A program made the translations under genes and the position numbers. Shown here one piece after another: positions 26,866 to 35,908 of a stretch of DNA of 64,000 nucleotides. The stretch lies in assembly GCA_004563195.1 (NCBI GenBank), contig SFTJ01000001.1, forward strand, positions 62,001 through 126,000. The letters are read 5' to 3'. The notes below the pieces were generated by a model, which saw only the letters and a program-made list of their open reading frames with translations, made no database searches and had not been told where the DNA came from. The stretch is from a bacterium (lineage in GTDB: Bacteria > Bacteroidota > Bacteroidia > Bacteroidales > Muribaculaceae). The number at the start of each line of letters is the position of its first letter. Position 1 is the stretch's first letter.

Positions 26866-28320
26866 TTAATGGGTTATATTTCGTTTTCGCTCTATCTTTA
26901 TAACATTATTGCTGAGCTGTTGCATCTCTTGATTGCGTTTTAGCACACTTTTTTCGAGTTGCAGTATCTTCGATTTCAAATTCGAGCGCTCAGCTCCGGT
27001 TCCTTCAGCGTACTCTTTTCGCAGTTCTTTCAACTGCGCCAATGCCTCACTGTATGATTTTTTCACTTCGAGATATTGTTCGAGATAATTGCGTCCCTCG
27101 GTAGTCTTTGCATCGTCGAGCGACGTGTAGATTACGCCTTTTGCCACTTCAAACTCAAAATCAGCTTTATTCTCCCCCCCCGTCTTGCCTATAGCCTCTA
27201 TGCGCTCAAAATATTCCGAATAATCAGCTCCTTCTGCCCAAGTATCTCTTATTGAATTGACATTAGCATAGGAATATAACATCGGGTCGTCGATGCTGTA
27301 GTTCTCTCGCACTTCATTGGGTATAAACATATAGATGGTGAGCTTGCCGGGTATTTGATTTCGGTCGGTTGCCCACCAGCCTATTCCGGTGAGTTCATCT
27401 ATCACCAAGAGGTAATCATCGTATGGCGAATTATATGGCATTCCCACATTTTGTGGATGGAAGAATGTGCCGTCTTCGCTGTTTTTGCGCGACATAAATA
27501 TGTCGTATCCGCCCAATGCACCATCGCCATTGCTTGAGTAATAAAGCGTTGAGCCATCGGGCATCATAAACGGATATGCCACATCGCCTTCGAGGTTCAA
27601 ATCGCCATTAAGTGCCTGATAGGGTTCCCATGTGTTATCGAGCAAACGATTTGTTTCCATCAACTGTGTTCTGCCTATGCTGTCGAGACCCACCCACATC
27701 ATGCGCTCGCCATTCTCAGGCACAAATACTGCTGTCACCGAGTCGGGCTTTTCGTATGGCAATATGTCGCTGGTGGCAAATCGTCCTGTTTCGGGCGATA
27801 GTTTATAGGCACGAAAGAAATCGTGCTTATCTACCACAATACTATCGATAATAGCTATTTTCTCCACATGCTCATACATCGATTTTGCCGAACGAGTTGC
27901 ATCGAGATGGCGCGAGGCTTCTTCCGAAATCTCTTTATCATTTTCGCGCATCATTTCCACATACTCTTCCATATACTCGTAGGCTTTATCGAATTCGTGG
28001 TTGCTGTATGCCAATTTGCTTAGATACATTTTCGACTCTGCCACACTTTTTGTGGAAGCATATTCAAAATACTTCACCGATTCGGCTTTCCGTCCGGTTT
28101 TATACAGGCACACACCTATCCAGTGATTAATCGATGCGTCTTTCTTGTTTCGAGCAGTCTTATTATATAGTTCTTCGAAAGCCACAAGTGCCTCTTCGTA
28201 TTTTTCATTCTGATAAAGTGTCTTGGCTTGCTGCAATGTCACAGCTCCTGCTGCCATAGCGCAAACCAACAAACACAATGCCAATATATGTTTTTTTATA
28301 TCTGCTTTCATTATCTTCAT
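26866..28320 (-). CDS. Exported TPR and PD40 (WD40-like) repeat protein
   Basis: A 484-residue exported protein. After a signal peptide ([19 protein letters not shown]) come TPR-like helices ([20 protein letters not shown], residues about 30-150). A beta-propeller-like segment with a PD40 repeat follows ([20 protein letters not shown] near residue 255, then [10 protein letters not shown]), and then a C-terminal coiled coil ([20 protein letters not shown]). This resembles the N-terminal part of PorE/OmpA-type TPR-PD40 proteins of Bacteroidetes, but there is no OmpA domain at the end. No function can be assigned. The start is set at 28320 because an ideal promoter lies at 28336-28367. It is co-transcribed with floA. 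Confidence 0.7.
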   Translation of the reverse strand: MKIMKADIKKHILALCLLVCAMAAGAVTLQQAKTLYQNEKYEEALVAFEELYNKTARNKKDASINHWIGVCLYKTGRKAESVKYFEYASTKSVAESKMYLSKLAYSNHEFDKAYEYMEEYVEMMRENDKEISEEASRHLDATRSAKSMYEHVEKIAIIDSIVVDKHDFFRAYKLSPETGRFATSDILPYEKPDSVTAVFVPENGERMMWVGLDSIGRTQLMETNRLLDNTWEPYQALNGDLNLEGDVAYPFMMPDGSTLYYSSNGDGALGGYDIFMSRKNSEDGTFFHPQNVGMPYNSPYDDYLLVIDELTGIGWWATDRNQIPGKLTIYMFIPNEVRENYSIDDPMLYSYANVNSIRDTWAEGADYSEYFERIEAIGKTGGENKADFEFEVAKGVIYTSLDDAKTTEGRNYLEQYLEVKKSYSEALAQLKELRKEYAEGTGAERSNLKSKILQLEKSVLKRNQEMQQLSNNVIKIERKRNITH

Positions 28321-28335
28321 TCTATGTGTAATATA

Positions 28336-28367
28336 CAAAATTAGCAATTATTATCGGCTAATACAAA
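28336..28367 (-). promoter_or_regulatory. Promoter of the TPR/PD40-floA operon (TTTG-N20-TAATTTTG)
   Basis: On the minus strand TTTG (28367-28364), 20 bases, then TAATTTTG (28343-28336). It is a complete Bacteroidetes promoter, 15 bases ahead of the ATG at 28320. Confidence 0.75.
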
Positions 28368-28404
28368 TGTATTTCTTCACATTAATCACCTTTTATGCTA
28401 TTTT

Positions 28405-29394
28405 TTACTTCAATTTGCTTGCTTTTACGCCTTCAAATGTCATCTTCACCGGCTTAATCGTGCCATCTGCATTGAAATACAAACGATCGATGCACGTTAC
28501 GCGCTCATTTGCGCCGGTCTTACCCAAGGGGCGACGATGATACACGATGTAATATTCGTCATCACCTTTGCCTTTAATTACTGAATGATGCCCGGCTCCG
28601 GTGGCCACATTTTCATCTTGCTGCAGTATCTTGCCTATGCGTCGAAACGGACCGTAAACCGAGTCGGCTATAGCGTAAGCCACGCAATAGTCGGGTCCGC
28701 CCCATCCGCCTTCGCTCCACATAAAATAATACTTTCCGTTGCGCTTTAGCATAAACGGGCCTTCCACATAGTTCTCGGGGGTAACTTCTTTATATATTTC
28801 TCCATCGGCATGCGGAATCACGCTCAGCAAGTCGGGCGACAATCTCACCACATTGCAATGGCGCCATCCACCATAGAACATATAGTATTGCCCATCGTCG
28901 TCGCGAAACACAAATTGGTCGATTGGTTGCGCTCCATTCACTATTTCGCCTATCAGAGGATGTCCCAATGCATCTACAAATGGTCCTGCGGGATTATCGG
29001 CTATCGCTACGCCTATTCCACCCACCATATCGTTGTTCTGTATATCGTTACCGCCAAAGAAGAAATAATATTTGCCATTGGCATGTACCACCGAAGGCGC
29101 CCAAAGGCAACGATTAAGCCAACTGATATTCTCTATGGCAAGCACCGACTTATGTTTTGTCCAATGCACCAGGTCGGGTGATGAAAAGGCGTCGGCAAAC
29201 AATTGTTCGTTGTATGGTGCCGAATAGGTGGGATATATCCAATATTCATCGCCGAAAACCACACCCTCAGGGTCGGCATACCAACCATCGAACACAGGGT
29301 TGCCGCTGCTTTTATCCTTCGCCGATGTGGTAGTTGCTCCACACAATATCATCATCCAAGCTATTGCTGTTATTATACATCCCGATTTCTTCAT
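28405..29394 (-). CDS. Glycoside hydrolase family 43 enzyme, exported
   Basis: A 329-residue five-bladed beta-propeller hydrolase with a signal peptide (about residues 1-25). GH43 residues are visible: the general-base Asp in WYADPEGVVFGD (near residue 40), the modulator Asp in QPIDQFVFRDDDG (near 160) and the general-acid Glu in VEGPFMLKRNGKYYF (near 212). GH43 enzymes act on alpha-L-arabinofuranosides, beta-xylosides or galactans; the specificity here is unresolved. There is no SusC/D pair or regulator nearby, so it is not a polysaccharide utilisation locus. It starts one base after the serine hydrolase gene, within what looks like the mutL transcript. Confidence 0.88.
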   Translation of the reverse strand: MKKSGCIITAIAWMMILCGATTTSAKDKSSGNPVFDGWYADPEGVVFGDEYWIYPTYSAPYNEQLFADAFSSPDLVHWTKHKSVLAIENISWLNRCLWAPSVVHANGKYYFFFGGNDIQNNDMVGGIGVAIADNPAGPFVDALGHPLIGEIVNGAQPIDQFVFRDDDGQYYMFYGGWRHCNVVRLSPDLLSVIPHADGEIYKEVTPENYVEGPFMLKRNGKYYFMWSEGGWGGPDYCVAYAIADSVYGPFRRIGKILQQDENVATGAGHHSVIKGKGDDEYYIVYHRRPLGKTGANERVTCIDRLYFNADGTIKPVKMTFEGVKASKLK

Positions 29395-29395
29395 A

Positions 29396-30619
29396 TCACT
29401 TCAATATTCCTGTTTCTTCCAATATTCGTTCTATCTCAAGTTGTGTGCTCCATCGGTCAATGTCATTGCGATTTTCAAACATTATCACATTCACCTTATT
29501 CTTTAAATATTTGCATGCATATGCCTGAAAACCACCATTATCGCCTGTGTGATATATCTTTGTGTCGCGGGGAAATGACTTATCGATAAACCAGCCCAAA
29601 CCGTAATAGGTGTTTTTGCGATTTTGATAGCTGCAATAAGGGCTTCCGGTCACTTCGATATGCTCAGTATAAGCCATATCGCGATAGCTCTCTCCCACTA
29701 TCTTATTTTGCGCCAAAGCATTTTCCCATTTCAGAAAATCGTGTGTAGAGGTATAGATACCGCCGTCGGCTTTGGTGGCAAAGAAGGTTTCTTCTCCATA
29801 GTCGCACTCTGCCCAGTGCTTGCCGCTTTGGTCCACATAATCTTTTTCTGCCACATCGCGCTGCTTAGCATAGTCGCTGTCGCTTCCCGAGGTAATTGTC
29901 TTTTCGTTTATCACATAGCCATGTGCCATATTAGTGATAGATGCATCGGCAGCAAAATATTGCACATTCTGCATATCGGCTACATCGAATATCACTCGCT
30001 TTTGGTAGTCCTCAAATCGCTCGCCGGTAAGTTTTGGTATCAACGCATAAAATAAGTCGAAAGTGGGATTGATATAGTCGTAATTGGTGCCGGGTTCGAA
30101 CTTCAATTTATCGAGGTCTTTCATATATTCTATGCTTTGCATATCGGTGGCATGCAGCATGAAGTCGTAATCGTTGCGTGGGCGTGCATCGGGCACTCCC
30201 GAACTATGGCTTAGCAAATGACGAAGCTTCACTTGCTTCCAAATGTCGCTTTCAAACTCAAGGAAGTGTTGCGCCACATTGTCATCGAGACTGAGTTTGC
30301 CTTCTTCACACAATTTCAGCGCACCGATTACGGTAAATTGCTTCGTTATCGATGCTATATTAAACGCCGTATTGCCATCGATGGGCTGCTTTGTATCCAT
30401 ATCAGCCACACCACGCCCCGAATCGTAGATTATCTCGCCGTTTTTGGCTATAAGCAGTGCCGCACCGGGTGCATCATCGGCATAATGCGCCGACATCAAT
30501 GAGTCAAGCCGTTGCACAAGAGCATTTCTATCGCTTTGGTGGGATTTACCTCCGCACGATTGCATTGCCACACTCGCCAACATAGCCAATGATATCATCA
30601 CTATATTTACTTTCTTCAT
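29396..30619 (-). CDS. Serine hydrolase, class C beta-lactamase/penicillin-binding protein fold, lipoprotein
   Basis: A 407-residue lipoprotein (lipobox MQSC near residue 21) of the beta-lactamase-like serine hydrolase family (PF00144). The three active-site motifs are visible: SITK (SxxK, near residue 91), YIN (YxN, near 176) and HTG (KTG-type, near 360). Such proteins include D-aminopeptidases, esterases and peptidoglycan-related enzymes; nothing points to true beta-lactamase activity. It lies 7 bases after mutL and one base before the GH43 gene, so all three are probably one transcript. Confidence 0.87.
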   Translation of the reverse strand: MKKVNIVMISLAMLASVAMQSCGGKSHQSDRNALVQRLDSLMSAHYADDAPGAALLIAKNGEIIYDSGRGVADMDTKQPIDGNTAFNIASITKQFTVIGALKLCEEGKLSLDDNVAQHFLEFESDIWKQVKLRHLLSHSSGVPDARPRNDYDFMLHATDMQSIEYMKDLDKLKFEPGTNYDYINPTFDLFYALIPKLTGERFEDYQKRVIFDVADMQNVQYFAADASITNMAHGYVINEKTITSGSDSDYAKQRDVAEKDYVDQSGKHWAECDYGEETFFATKADGGIYTSTHDFLKWENALAQNKIVGESYRDMAYTEHIEVTGSPYCSYQNRKNTYYGLGWFIDKSFPRDTKIYHTGDNGGFQAYACKYLKNKVNVIMFENRNDIDRWSTQLEIERILEETGILK

Positions 30620-30626
30620 ATTGTTA

Positions 30627-32543
30627 TCAAAACAATTTAGCTATCTGATTAAATGTCAACACATTATATGTTCGCTTGCCATCAGGAGTGAAATTCGGTT
30701 CCTTTCGTGAGAACAAATCCACCACAAGGGCTTCCATCTCTTCATCGTTGAGGGTGCGACCATAGGCAAAAGCCCCGGCTTGCGCCACTTTGAGTGCAAT
30801 GTGCTGATACACCATATTTTGCAACGATGCTCCACCCGATTCCACCGAGTCTAATATCTGTAGTATCAGGTCCTTGATATTCACTCCACCCAAGCCCTGC
30901 GGAATTCCGTTAATAGCCCAGTCCATCGCGCTGAGTTCCGACAGGCAGAAGCCGAGTTTTGCCATATCCGGCTCAAGTTCGAGCATCAGTGCATTCTGTG
31001 CCGGTGTGAGATTGATTATCTCGGGAAAAAGTATTCGTTGCGAAATCACATTCTCGCCACTCATTTGCATCATATAATTGTCGTAGAGCACTTTGATGTG
31101 AGCGCGATGCTGATCCACCACCAGCAAACCGTCTTCTTGCGGCGACAATATATATTTGCCCTTGAGTTGCATATATTTTCGAGAAGCTTCTATAAGCACT
31201 TGCTCTTTGGGCGAGTCTTGCTCGTCGATAATATTGTGTTTCGAACCTATAATATTCTCCATGTCAAACCCACTGCTCGGTTGCGAGGCTTCGCTTTGTT
31301 CAAAGGTACTACCCTTGGTGAAATTTCCGTACAGACTCTGCCAATCCACATCGGCTGCAGTATTACGGTTTCCTCGTGGTCGGCTATAATCATCACCACC
31401 CATCGATGATGATTTCGATGCCGTCATGCCTGTTGTGGCAAAAGGGTTATAGTTGGGGTCGACGCTTATCGATGGTTCATCGGGGGTATCGGTTGGTTTG
31501 AAAATAGGTATTGACAGCGCATCTTCGTTGTCGAAGTCGATTGATGGCACCACATTATATTTTCCCAGTGCTTCTTTCACTGCCGCCGAGATTATTTGCC
31601 ATATAGGACTTTCGTTCTCAAATTTTATCTCGTTCTTTGTGGGATGTATGTTTACATCTATCGAACATGGGTCGACTGTAAAATTCAAGAAATAGTTAGG
31701 TTGCGCTTCGTTGGCTATCAATTGTTCGTAACACGAAATCACGGCTTTGTGGAAATACGGGTGACGCATATGGCGTCCGTTAACGAAAAAATATTGCAGA
31801 AAATTTCGTTTGCGAGCGCCCTCAGGACGGCATATAAAGCCATCAATTTTCACCAACGAGGTGTCCACACTCAGTGGTATCAGTTGTGCGTCGAGGTTCT
31901 TACCGAGCAGCGACGTAATGCGTGTCTTGAACGAACCGGGCAGCAACTTATAGAGCACATTATCGTTGTGCACCACAGTAAACTCTACATTATGGTTTAC
32001 GAGTGCCAATTTTTCAAATTCTCTTATTATGTTATTCAGCTCCACCGAATTGGCCTTGAGAAACTTGCGTCGGGCAGGAACATTATAGAAAATGTTCTTA
32101 ATCATAAAGTTACTGCCTTCGGGGCAAACTTCGGGCTCTTGCTTTACGCATTTCGAGCCGTGTATCTCTATCATCGTACCTAACTGTTCGCCGCGACGAC
32201 ATGTGCGCAGTTCCACTTGTGCAATAGCGGCAATCGATGCCAATGCCTCGCCTCTAAAGCCCATGGTGTGAAGGTCGAAAAGGTCTTCGGCCTTGCGAAT
32301 TTTTGATGTACTATGTCGCTCAAAGGCAAGGCGAGCATCGGTATCACTCATTCCCACTCCGTTATCTATTACCTGAATGAGTGTTCTGCCGGCTTCCTTT
32401 AGTATGATTTGTATCTCGGTGGCTCCGGCATCCACTGCGTTCTCCACAAGTTCCTTTATCACCGAGGCTGGGCGCTGTATTACCTCTCCGGCAGCTATCT
32501 GATTGGCCACCGAATCGGGTAACAACTTTATTATATCATTCAT
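30627..32543 (-). CDS. mutL: DNA mismatch repair protein MutL
   Basis: GHKL ATPase that couples MutS recognition to strand removal. The N-terminal ATPase domain is complete: IAAGEVIQRPASVIKELVEN (near residue 16), VIDNGVGM (near 58) and MGFRGEAL (near 94). A low-complexity linker spans about 340-440, and a C-terminal dimerisation domain follows. The endonuclease motif of nicking MutLs, DQHA(x)2E(x)4E, is replaced by DQHRAHIKVLYD (near residue 476), and the C-terminal CP(N/H)GRP is replaced by TPDGKRT. These changes suggest loss of the metal-dependent nuclease. It heads a tight group with the serine hydrolase and GH43 genes. Confidence 0.95.
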   Translation of the reverse strand: MNDIIKLLPDSVANQIAAGEVIQRPASVIKELVENAVDAGATEIQIILKEAGRTLIQVIDNGVGMSDTDARLAFERHSTSKIRKAEDLFDLHTMGFRGEALASIAAIAQVELRTCRRGEQLGTMIEIHGSKCVKQEPEVCPEGSNFMIKNIFYNVPARRKFLKANSVELNNIIREFEKLALVNHNVEFTVVHNDNVLYKLLPGSFKTRITSLLGKNLDAQLIPLSVDTSLVKIDGFICRPEGARKRNFLQYFFVNGRHMRHPYFHKAVISCYEQLIANEAQPNYFLNFTVDPCSIDVNIHPTKNEIKFENESPIWQIISAAVKEALGKYNVVPSIDFDNEDALSIPIFKPTDTPDEPSISVDPNYNPFATTGMTASKSSSMGGDDYSRPRGNRNTAADVDWQSLYGNFTKGSTFEQSEASQPSSGFDMENIIGSKHNIIDEQDSPKEQVLIEASRKYMQLKGKYILSPQEDGLLVVDQHRAHIKVLYDNYMMQMSGENVISQRILFPEIINLTPAQNALMLELEPDMAKLGFCLSELSAMDWAINGIPQGLGGVNIKDLILQILDSVESGGASLQNMVYQHIALKVAQAGAFAYGRTLNDEEMEALVVDLFSRKEPNFTPDGKRTYNVLTFNQIAKLF

Positions 32544-32582
32544 CTTTCTTCTTTCTCGTTTTTTTTGCAGAATTATTAACGA

Positions 32583-34328
32583 TTAATTGGTTTTCTTCTT
32601 TCGGCGAACGCTCTTCACTTCTTCATTCATCAGAGCATTCATCTCATCTTCTTTGCCGAAAATATCATCAGGGCCACTCGGGCGCAGCTCTTCATACCAT
32701 TTAAAATCGTCGAGTGTCAAATCTTTCTTTCGAGCCAGATAGAGTGGCATGGCTTTTCCCACCACATCGGGCCACAACACCATCTTGTCGATTTGCTGTT
32801 TGGGCTTGAACGTAACTATCAAAAAACTACCTTCCGCCTTGATGAGTTTGTTGTAGGTCGAATCGTTTTCCATAGGATACGTAAGCATTCTCACATTGCC
32901 TTTCACATCGAGTTTGCGCAACTCTTTGTCTTCGAAGTAGGCTTTCATCTCCTTTCCGGTGAGCTGATTGAAATACACATCTTCTATGCGCTCGGTCACG
33001 AAACCGAAATCGGGCAATGTGGCCCAATCGGCTGTAGAATCGTTCATATGCACATTTATCTCGTTGCCCGACACTTGACGCTCTCCGCTCCACACCACAG
33101 GATGTTTGTACATATTGAGTATGGTATCGCGCTCGGCTATCGACATCGAGTCGCACACTCCTTGAATGTCGCTGCGATAAAATCTTACTTTGTCGTATGC
33201 CATAAGCAATCGCAATGAGTCGCTGTCGAGACATGTGCGTAGTGTGTCGGCATGCAGATATAGTGTATCGCCTTGCGAAAACTCTCTCGCACGGGCGCGA
33301 TTGGTTACAAACGACTCGTGGGTCTGCTCATTGTGGTAGCCGTAGTTGCCATCGAGTATCGAACTGTTTGCTGTGTCGGTTAGCACTACATTACCGAAAG
33401 CTTCGCCCTCGCCGGTATTGCGGTTGTAGTAAAGCGTATCGCCCACTATGGTCTGCTTGTCCTTTGTCACTATGAGTGAGCGATCGTAGAGTGCGCTGTT
33501 TTCCACTTCGGTATTATACCATCCTTTGTTGGTGTAAATCACATTGCTGTCCGACTCTATTACCGTTTTTCCAACTATATCGGCTATATGGGTGGCGGTA
33601 TTATAGTGCAATGTGTCGGTATTCATCACATATTTCTCATTGCGAAGTTCCACATCGTAGAGAAATTCGGCGTGCTTGGTGTCGGGTTCATATTGACCAT
33701 ACACCGACGACAGCTCGTTCTGCGAGTCGATAATCTTACCGCCTTCGAAATAATAGCCAAGATTGTTGCGCATATCATAGTCGAGACTATCGGTATAGAG
33801 TGTCACATCACGGTTTATCAAGCGCACGTTATAGCGAAGCTGTGCCATCTCATCGAATCCGCTATAATACAGCACATCGGCATACACAAAAAGTGTGTCG
33901 CCTTGCTCCATCTTCACATTGCCAAAGGCATCGAGCGAATTGGTCTTCTCGTAGAAATATGCGCTATCGCAATACATAAACATGCCTTCCTTGCGAAACT
34001 TCACATTGCCGGTAAGCACCTGATAATCCTTGCTGATATTATAATCGGCACTTAGCACATCGGCGTTCTCAAGGAATATCTTGTTTTTTTGATAGCGATT
34101 GGCTCCGGGTATTTGGGGCACAAGTTTGCTGTTTTTCTTATTGTCGATTCGCGCAGGATGTTTTGCCGTAATCGTGGTTTTTGCCTTGGCCTTCTGTTGC
34201 TTATCGGGTTTCTGTGCCCATGCGGTTATGCCAAACACATTCTGCAGCAGACTAATAGCCAAAAGGCATAAGACTCCTGTTCGAATCTTATGCCCATTGT
34301 GTCGATATATGTTATTTTTCTTATTCAC
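32583..34328 (-). CDS. OstA-like protein (LPS transport periplasmic domain)
   Basis: A 581-residue periplasmic protein of the OstA/LptA superfamily, which bridges LPS from the inner to the outer membrane. After an N-terminal hydrophobic signal (LCLLAISLLQNVFGITAWA) it is built of repeated beta-jellyroll strands. The pattern of x-G-(D)-T-L-Y-Y/F-A-D and N-V-x-(L/M)-x-x-x-D repeats about every 20-25 residues (ADVLSADYNISKDYQVLTGN, FGNVKMEQGDTLFVYADVLY, AFGNVVLTD). The C-terminus is lysine-rich. Bacteroidetes commonly have such long OstA proteins instead of a short LptA. It lies between a parvulin chaperone gene and mutL, spaced 27 and 38 bases, suggesting one operon for outer-membrane assembly. 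Confidence 0.85.
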   Translation of the reverse strand: MNKKNNIYRHNGHKIRTGVLCLLAISLLQNVFGITAWAQKPDKQQKAKAKTTITAKHPARIDNKKNSKLVPQIPGANRYQKNKIFLENADVLSADYNISKDYQVLTGNVKFRKEGMFMYCDSAYFYEKTNSLDAFGNVKMEQGDTLFVYADVLYYSGFDEMAQLRYNVRLINRDVTLYTDSLDYDMRNNLGYYFEGGKIIDSQNELSSVYGQYEPDTKHAEFLYDVELRNEKYVMNTDTLHYNTATHIADIVGKTVIESDSNVIYTNKGWYNTEVENSALYDRSLIVTKDKQTIVGDTLYYNRNTGEGEAFGNVVLTDTANSSILDGNYGYHNEQTHESFVTNRARAREFSQGDTLYLHADTLRTCLDSDSLRLLMAYDKVRFYRSDIQGVCDSMSIAERDTILNMYKHPVVWSGERQVSGNEINVHMNDSTADWATLPDFGFVTERIEDVYFNQLTGKEMKAYFEDKELRKLDVKGNVRMLTYPMENDSTYNKLIKAEGSFLIVTFKPKQQIDKMVLWPDVVGKAMPLYLARKKDLTLDDFKWYEELRPSGPDDIFGKEDEMNALMNEEVKSVRRKKKTN

Positions 34329-34355
34329 TTATCCGAATAATACGTTTGATTCTTT

Positions 34356-35699
34356 TTATTTCGCCCATTGGTATTGGAATTCACAGTCACGCCAACCTTC
34401 TTCGATTCTCACATAGGTCTTTTTTTGCTTTTCTTTTATCCAGTCGGCTATTATCTTTTGGCGTTGACTGTTTTCATACATTCCCTTTATCTGCTGATAA
34501 TCTTCTGCCAATTCGGCCTTATGACCTTCGATGCGGCGTGTCAACTTCACTATTGCCACCATCTCACGGTTGGTCTTGGGATTCATCATCACAAACGGTT
34601 CCGACACATCGCCCACTTGCATCTTGTCGACTACCTTACCTATTTCCGGATTAAGGTCTGCCATTTCAAATTTCGACGACATAGTCTTTTCGTTTGTCAT
34701 TATACCCTTATTGAGCTTCGAATCTTTATCTTGCGAAACATAGAGTGCGGCTTCTTCAAATGTCACCTTGCCTTGGTCTATCTTGCTCTTTATCGAGTCC
34801 AAGCGCGTGATGGCATCGGTAAGGTCCTTGTCCGACACTTTCGGACGCAACAAGATGTGACGGGTGTTCACACGGTCGCCGCGTTTTTCTATCAACTGTA
34901 TGATATGAAATCCGGCATCTGTTTCCACTATCTTCGACACCTTCTTGGTATCGTTGAGGTTAAATGCCACATTGGCATATTCGGGGAACAAATCGGTTTT
35001 GCCCATAAAACCTATCTCTCCGCCGTAAACCGAACTTCCGTCTTCGGAATAAAGGATGGCAAGTGTGGAAAATTCGCTTTCGCCGTTGTTTACCTTATTG
35101 GCATAGTCACGAAGGCGTGCTTTCACTTCATCTATTTCTTGTTGCGGAATCACGGGATTTATCGAGATTATCTGCACCTCCACTTGTAGTGGCACATAAG
35201 GCAATGAGTCAGCTGGCAGCGAGTTGAAGTACTTGCGTATGTCGGATGGTGTAGGTTTCACGCCTTTGGTAAGATTGTTTTGCACCTCTTGTATGGTGGC
35301 TTGGTCTCTCACCATCGCCATTGTCTGCTCACGCAATTCGGGCATCGACTTTCTGAAATATTCTTCAACTTTCTCCTTCGAACCAAGGTTATTGATAAAG
35401 AAATTGAGGCGTCGCTCGGTCTGCTGCACCACCATCGATTCGGGCACATCTATTGAGTCGATTTTTGCTTGATGCAAAAAGAGTTTTTCGATTGCTATGC
35501 GCTCCGGTATCACACAATACGGATTGCCCGGCAATGTGGTTCGCTCATATTGCATCTGCATATATTGTTCTTCTATTTCCGACTTGAATATAGGTTCATC
35601 ACCTACCACCCAGGCCACTTCTTCTGCCACATTATTCTGTGCATTGCCCAACATTGATGCCATGGCAAATGCAACAAATGTTATAAATTTAAGTTTCAC
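34356..35699 (-). CDS. SurA-like peptidyl-prolyl isomerase/periplasmic chaperone
   Basis: A 447-residue periplasmic chaperone. A cleavable signal peptide (KLKFITFVAFAMASMLGNAQ) is followed by a SurA N-terminal helical domain and two parvulin (PpiC) domains. The first (about 175-275) has EVQIISINPVIPQQEIDEVK and GGEIGFMGKTDLFPEYANVA; the second (about 290-395) starts at TRHILLRPK. It assists folding and delivery of outer-membrane proteins. The C-terminus is short. Upstream of the OstA gene by 27 bases, it likely heads the SurA-like-OstA-mutL run. A terminator at 35845-35883 separates it from the preceding parvulin gene. Confidence 0.88.
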   Translation of the reverse strand: MKLKFITFVAFAMASMLGNAQNNVAEEVAWVVGDEPIFKSEIEEQYMQMQYERTTLPGNPYCVIPERIAIEKLFLHQAKIDSIDVPESMVVQQTERRLNFFINNLGSKEKVEEYFRKSMPELREQTMAMVRDQATIQEVQNNLTKGVKPTPSDIRKYFNSLPADSLPYVPLQVEVQIISINPVIPQQEIDEVKARLRDYANKVNNGESEFSTLAILYSEDGSSVYGGEIGFMGKTDLFPEYANVAFNLNDTKKVSKIVETDAGFHIIQLIEKRGDRVNTRHILLRPKVSDKDLTDAITRLDSIKSKIDQGKVTFEEAALYVSQDKDSKLNKGIMTNEKTMSSKFEMADLNPEIGKVVDKMQVGDVSEPFVMMNPKTNREMVAIVKLTRRIEGHKAELAEDYQQIKGMYENSQRQKIIADWIKEKQKKTYVRIEEGWRDCEFQYQWAK

Positions 35700-35844
35700 T
35701 GTAGTTTTTGTATTTAATTATCTCTACAAATTTCACTATTTTTTGTCAATCGGCAAAATCATATCGACAATATTGACACATTTAAAATCTTTTTTAACTA
35801 AATAGCCTTATATCCGCAATTATTTATGTCATTAATAATAAAGA

Positions 35845-35883
35845 AACGCTCCTGAATTCACTTTGCGTAATGTCAGGAGCGTT
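35845..35883 (-). terminator. Intrinsic terminator after the large parvulin gene
   Basis: A perfect 11-bp stem (35845-35855 with 35873-35883, loop 17) followed by a T-rich tract on the minus strand. Confidence 0.85.
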
Positions 35884-35908
35884 ATTGTTGTTTATTTGTC
35901 GAAAATGA

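Noticed and set aside
28405..30619. Polysaccharide utilisation locus around GH43
   Set aside because: There is no SusC/SusD pair, no hybrid two-component or ECF regulator and no second glycosidase nearby.
29396..30619. Beta-lactamase resistance gene
   Set aside because: SxxK, YxN and HTG are shared by many serine hydrolases and esterases, and nothing in the sequence or context points to antibiotic hydrolysis.
34368..35189. 273-residue open frame antisense to the SurA-like gene
   Set aside because: Same phase as other antisense frames, composition of a shadow (rich in His, Phe, Tyr), no motif.
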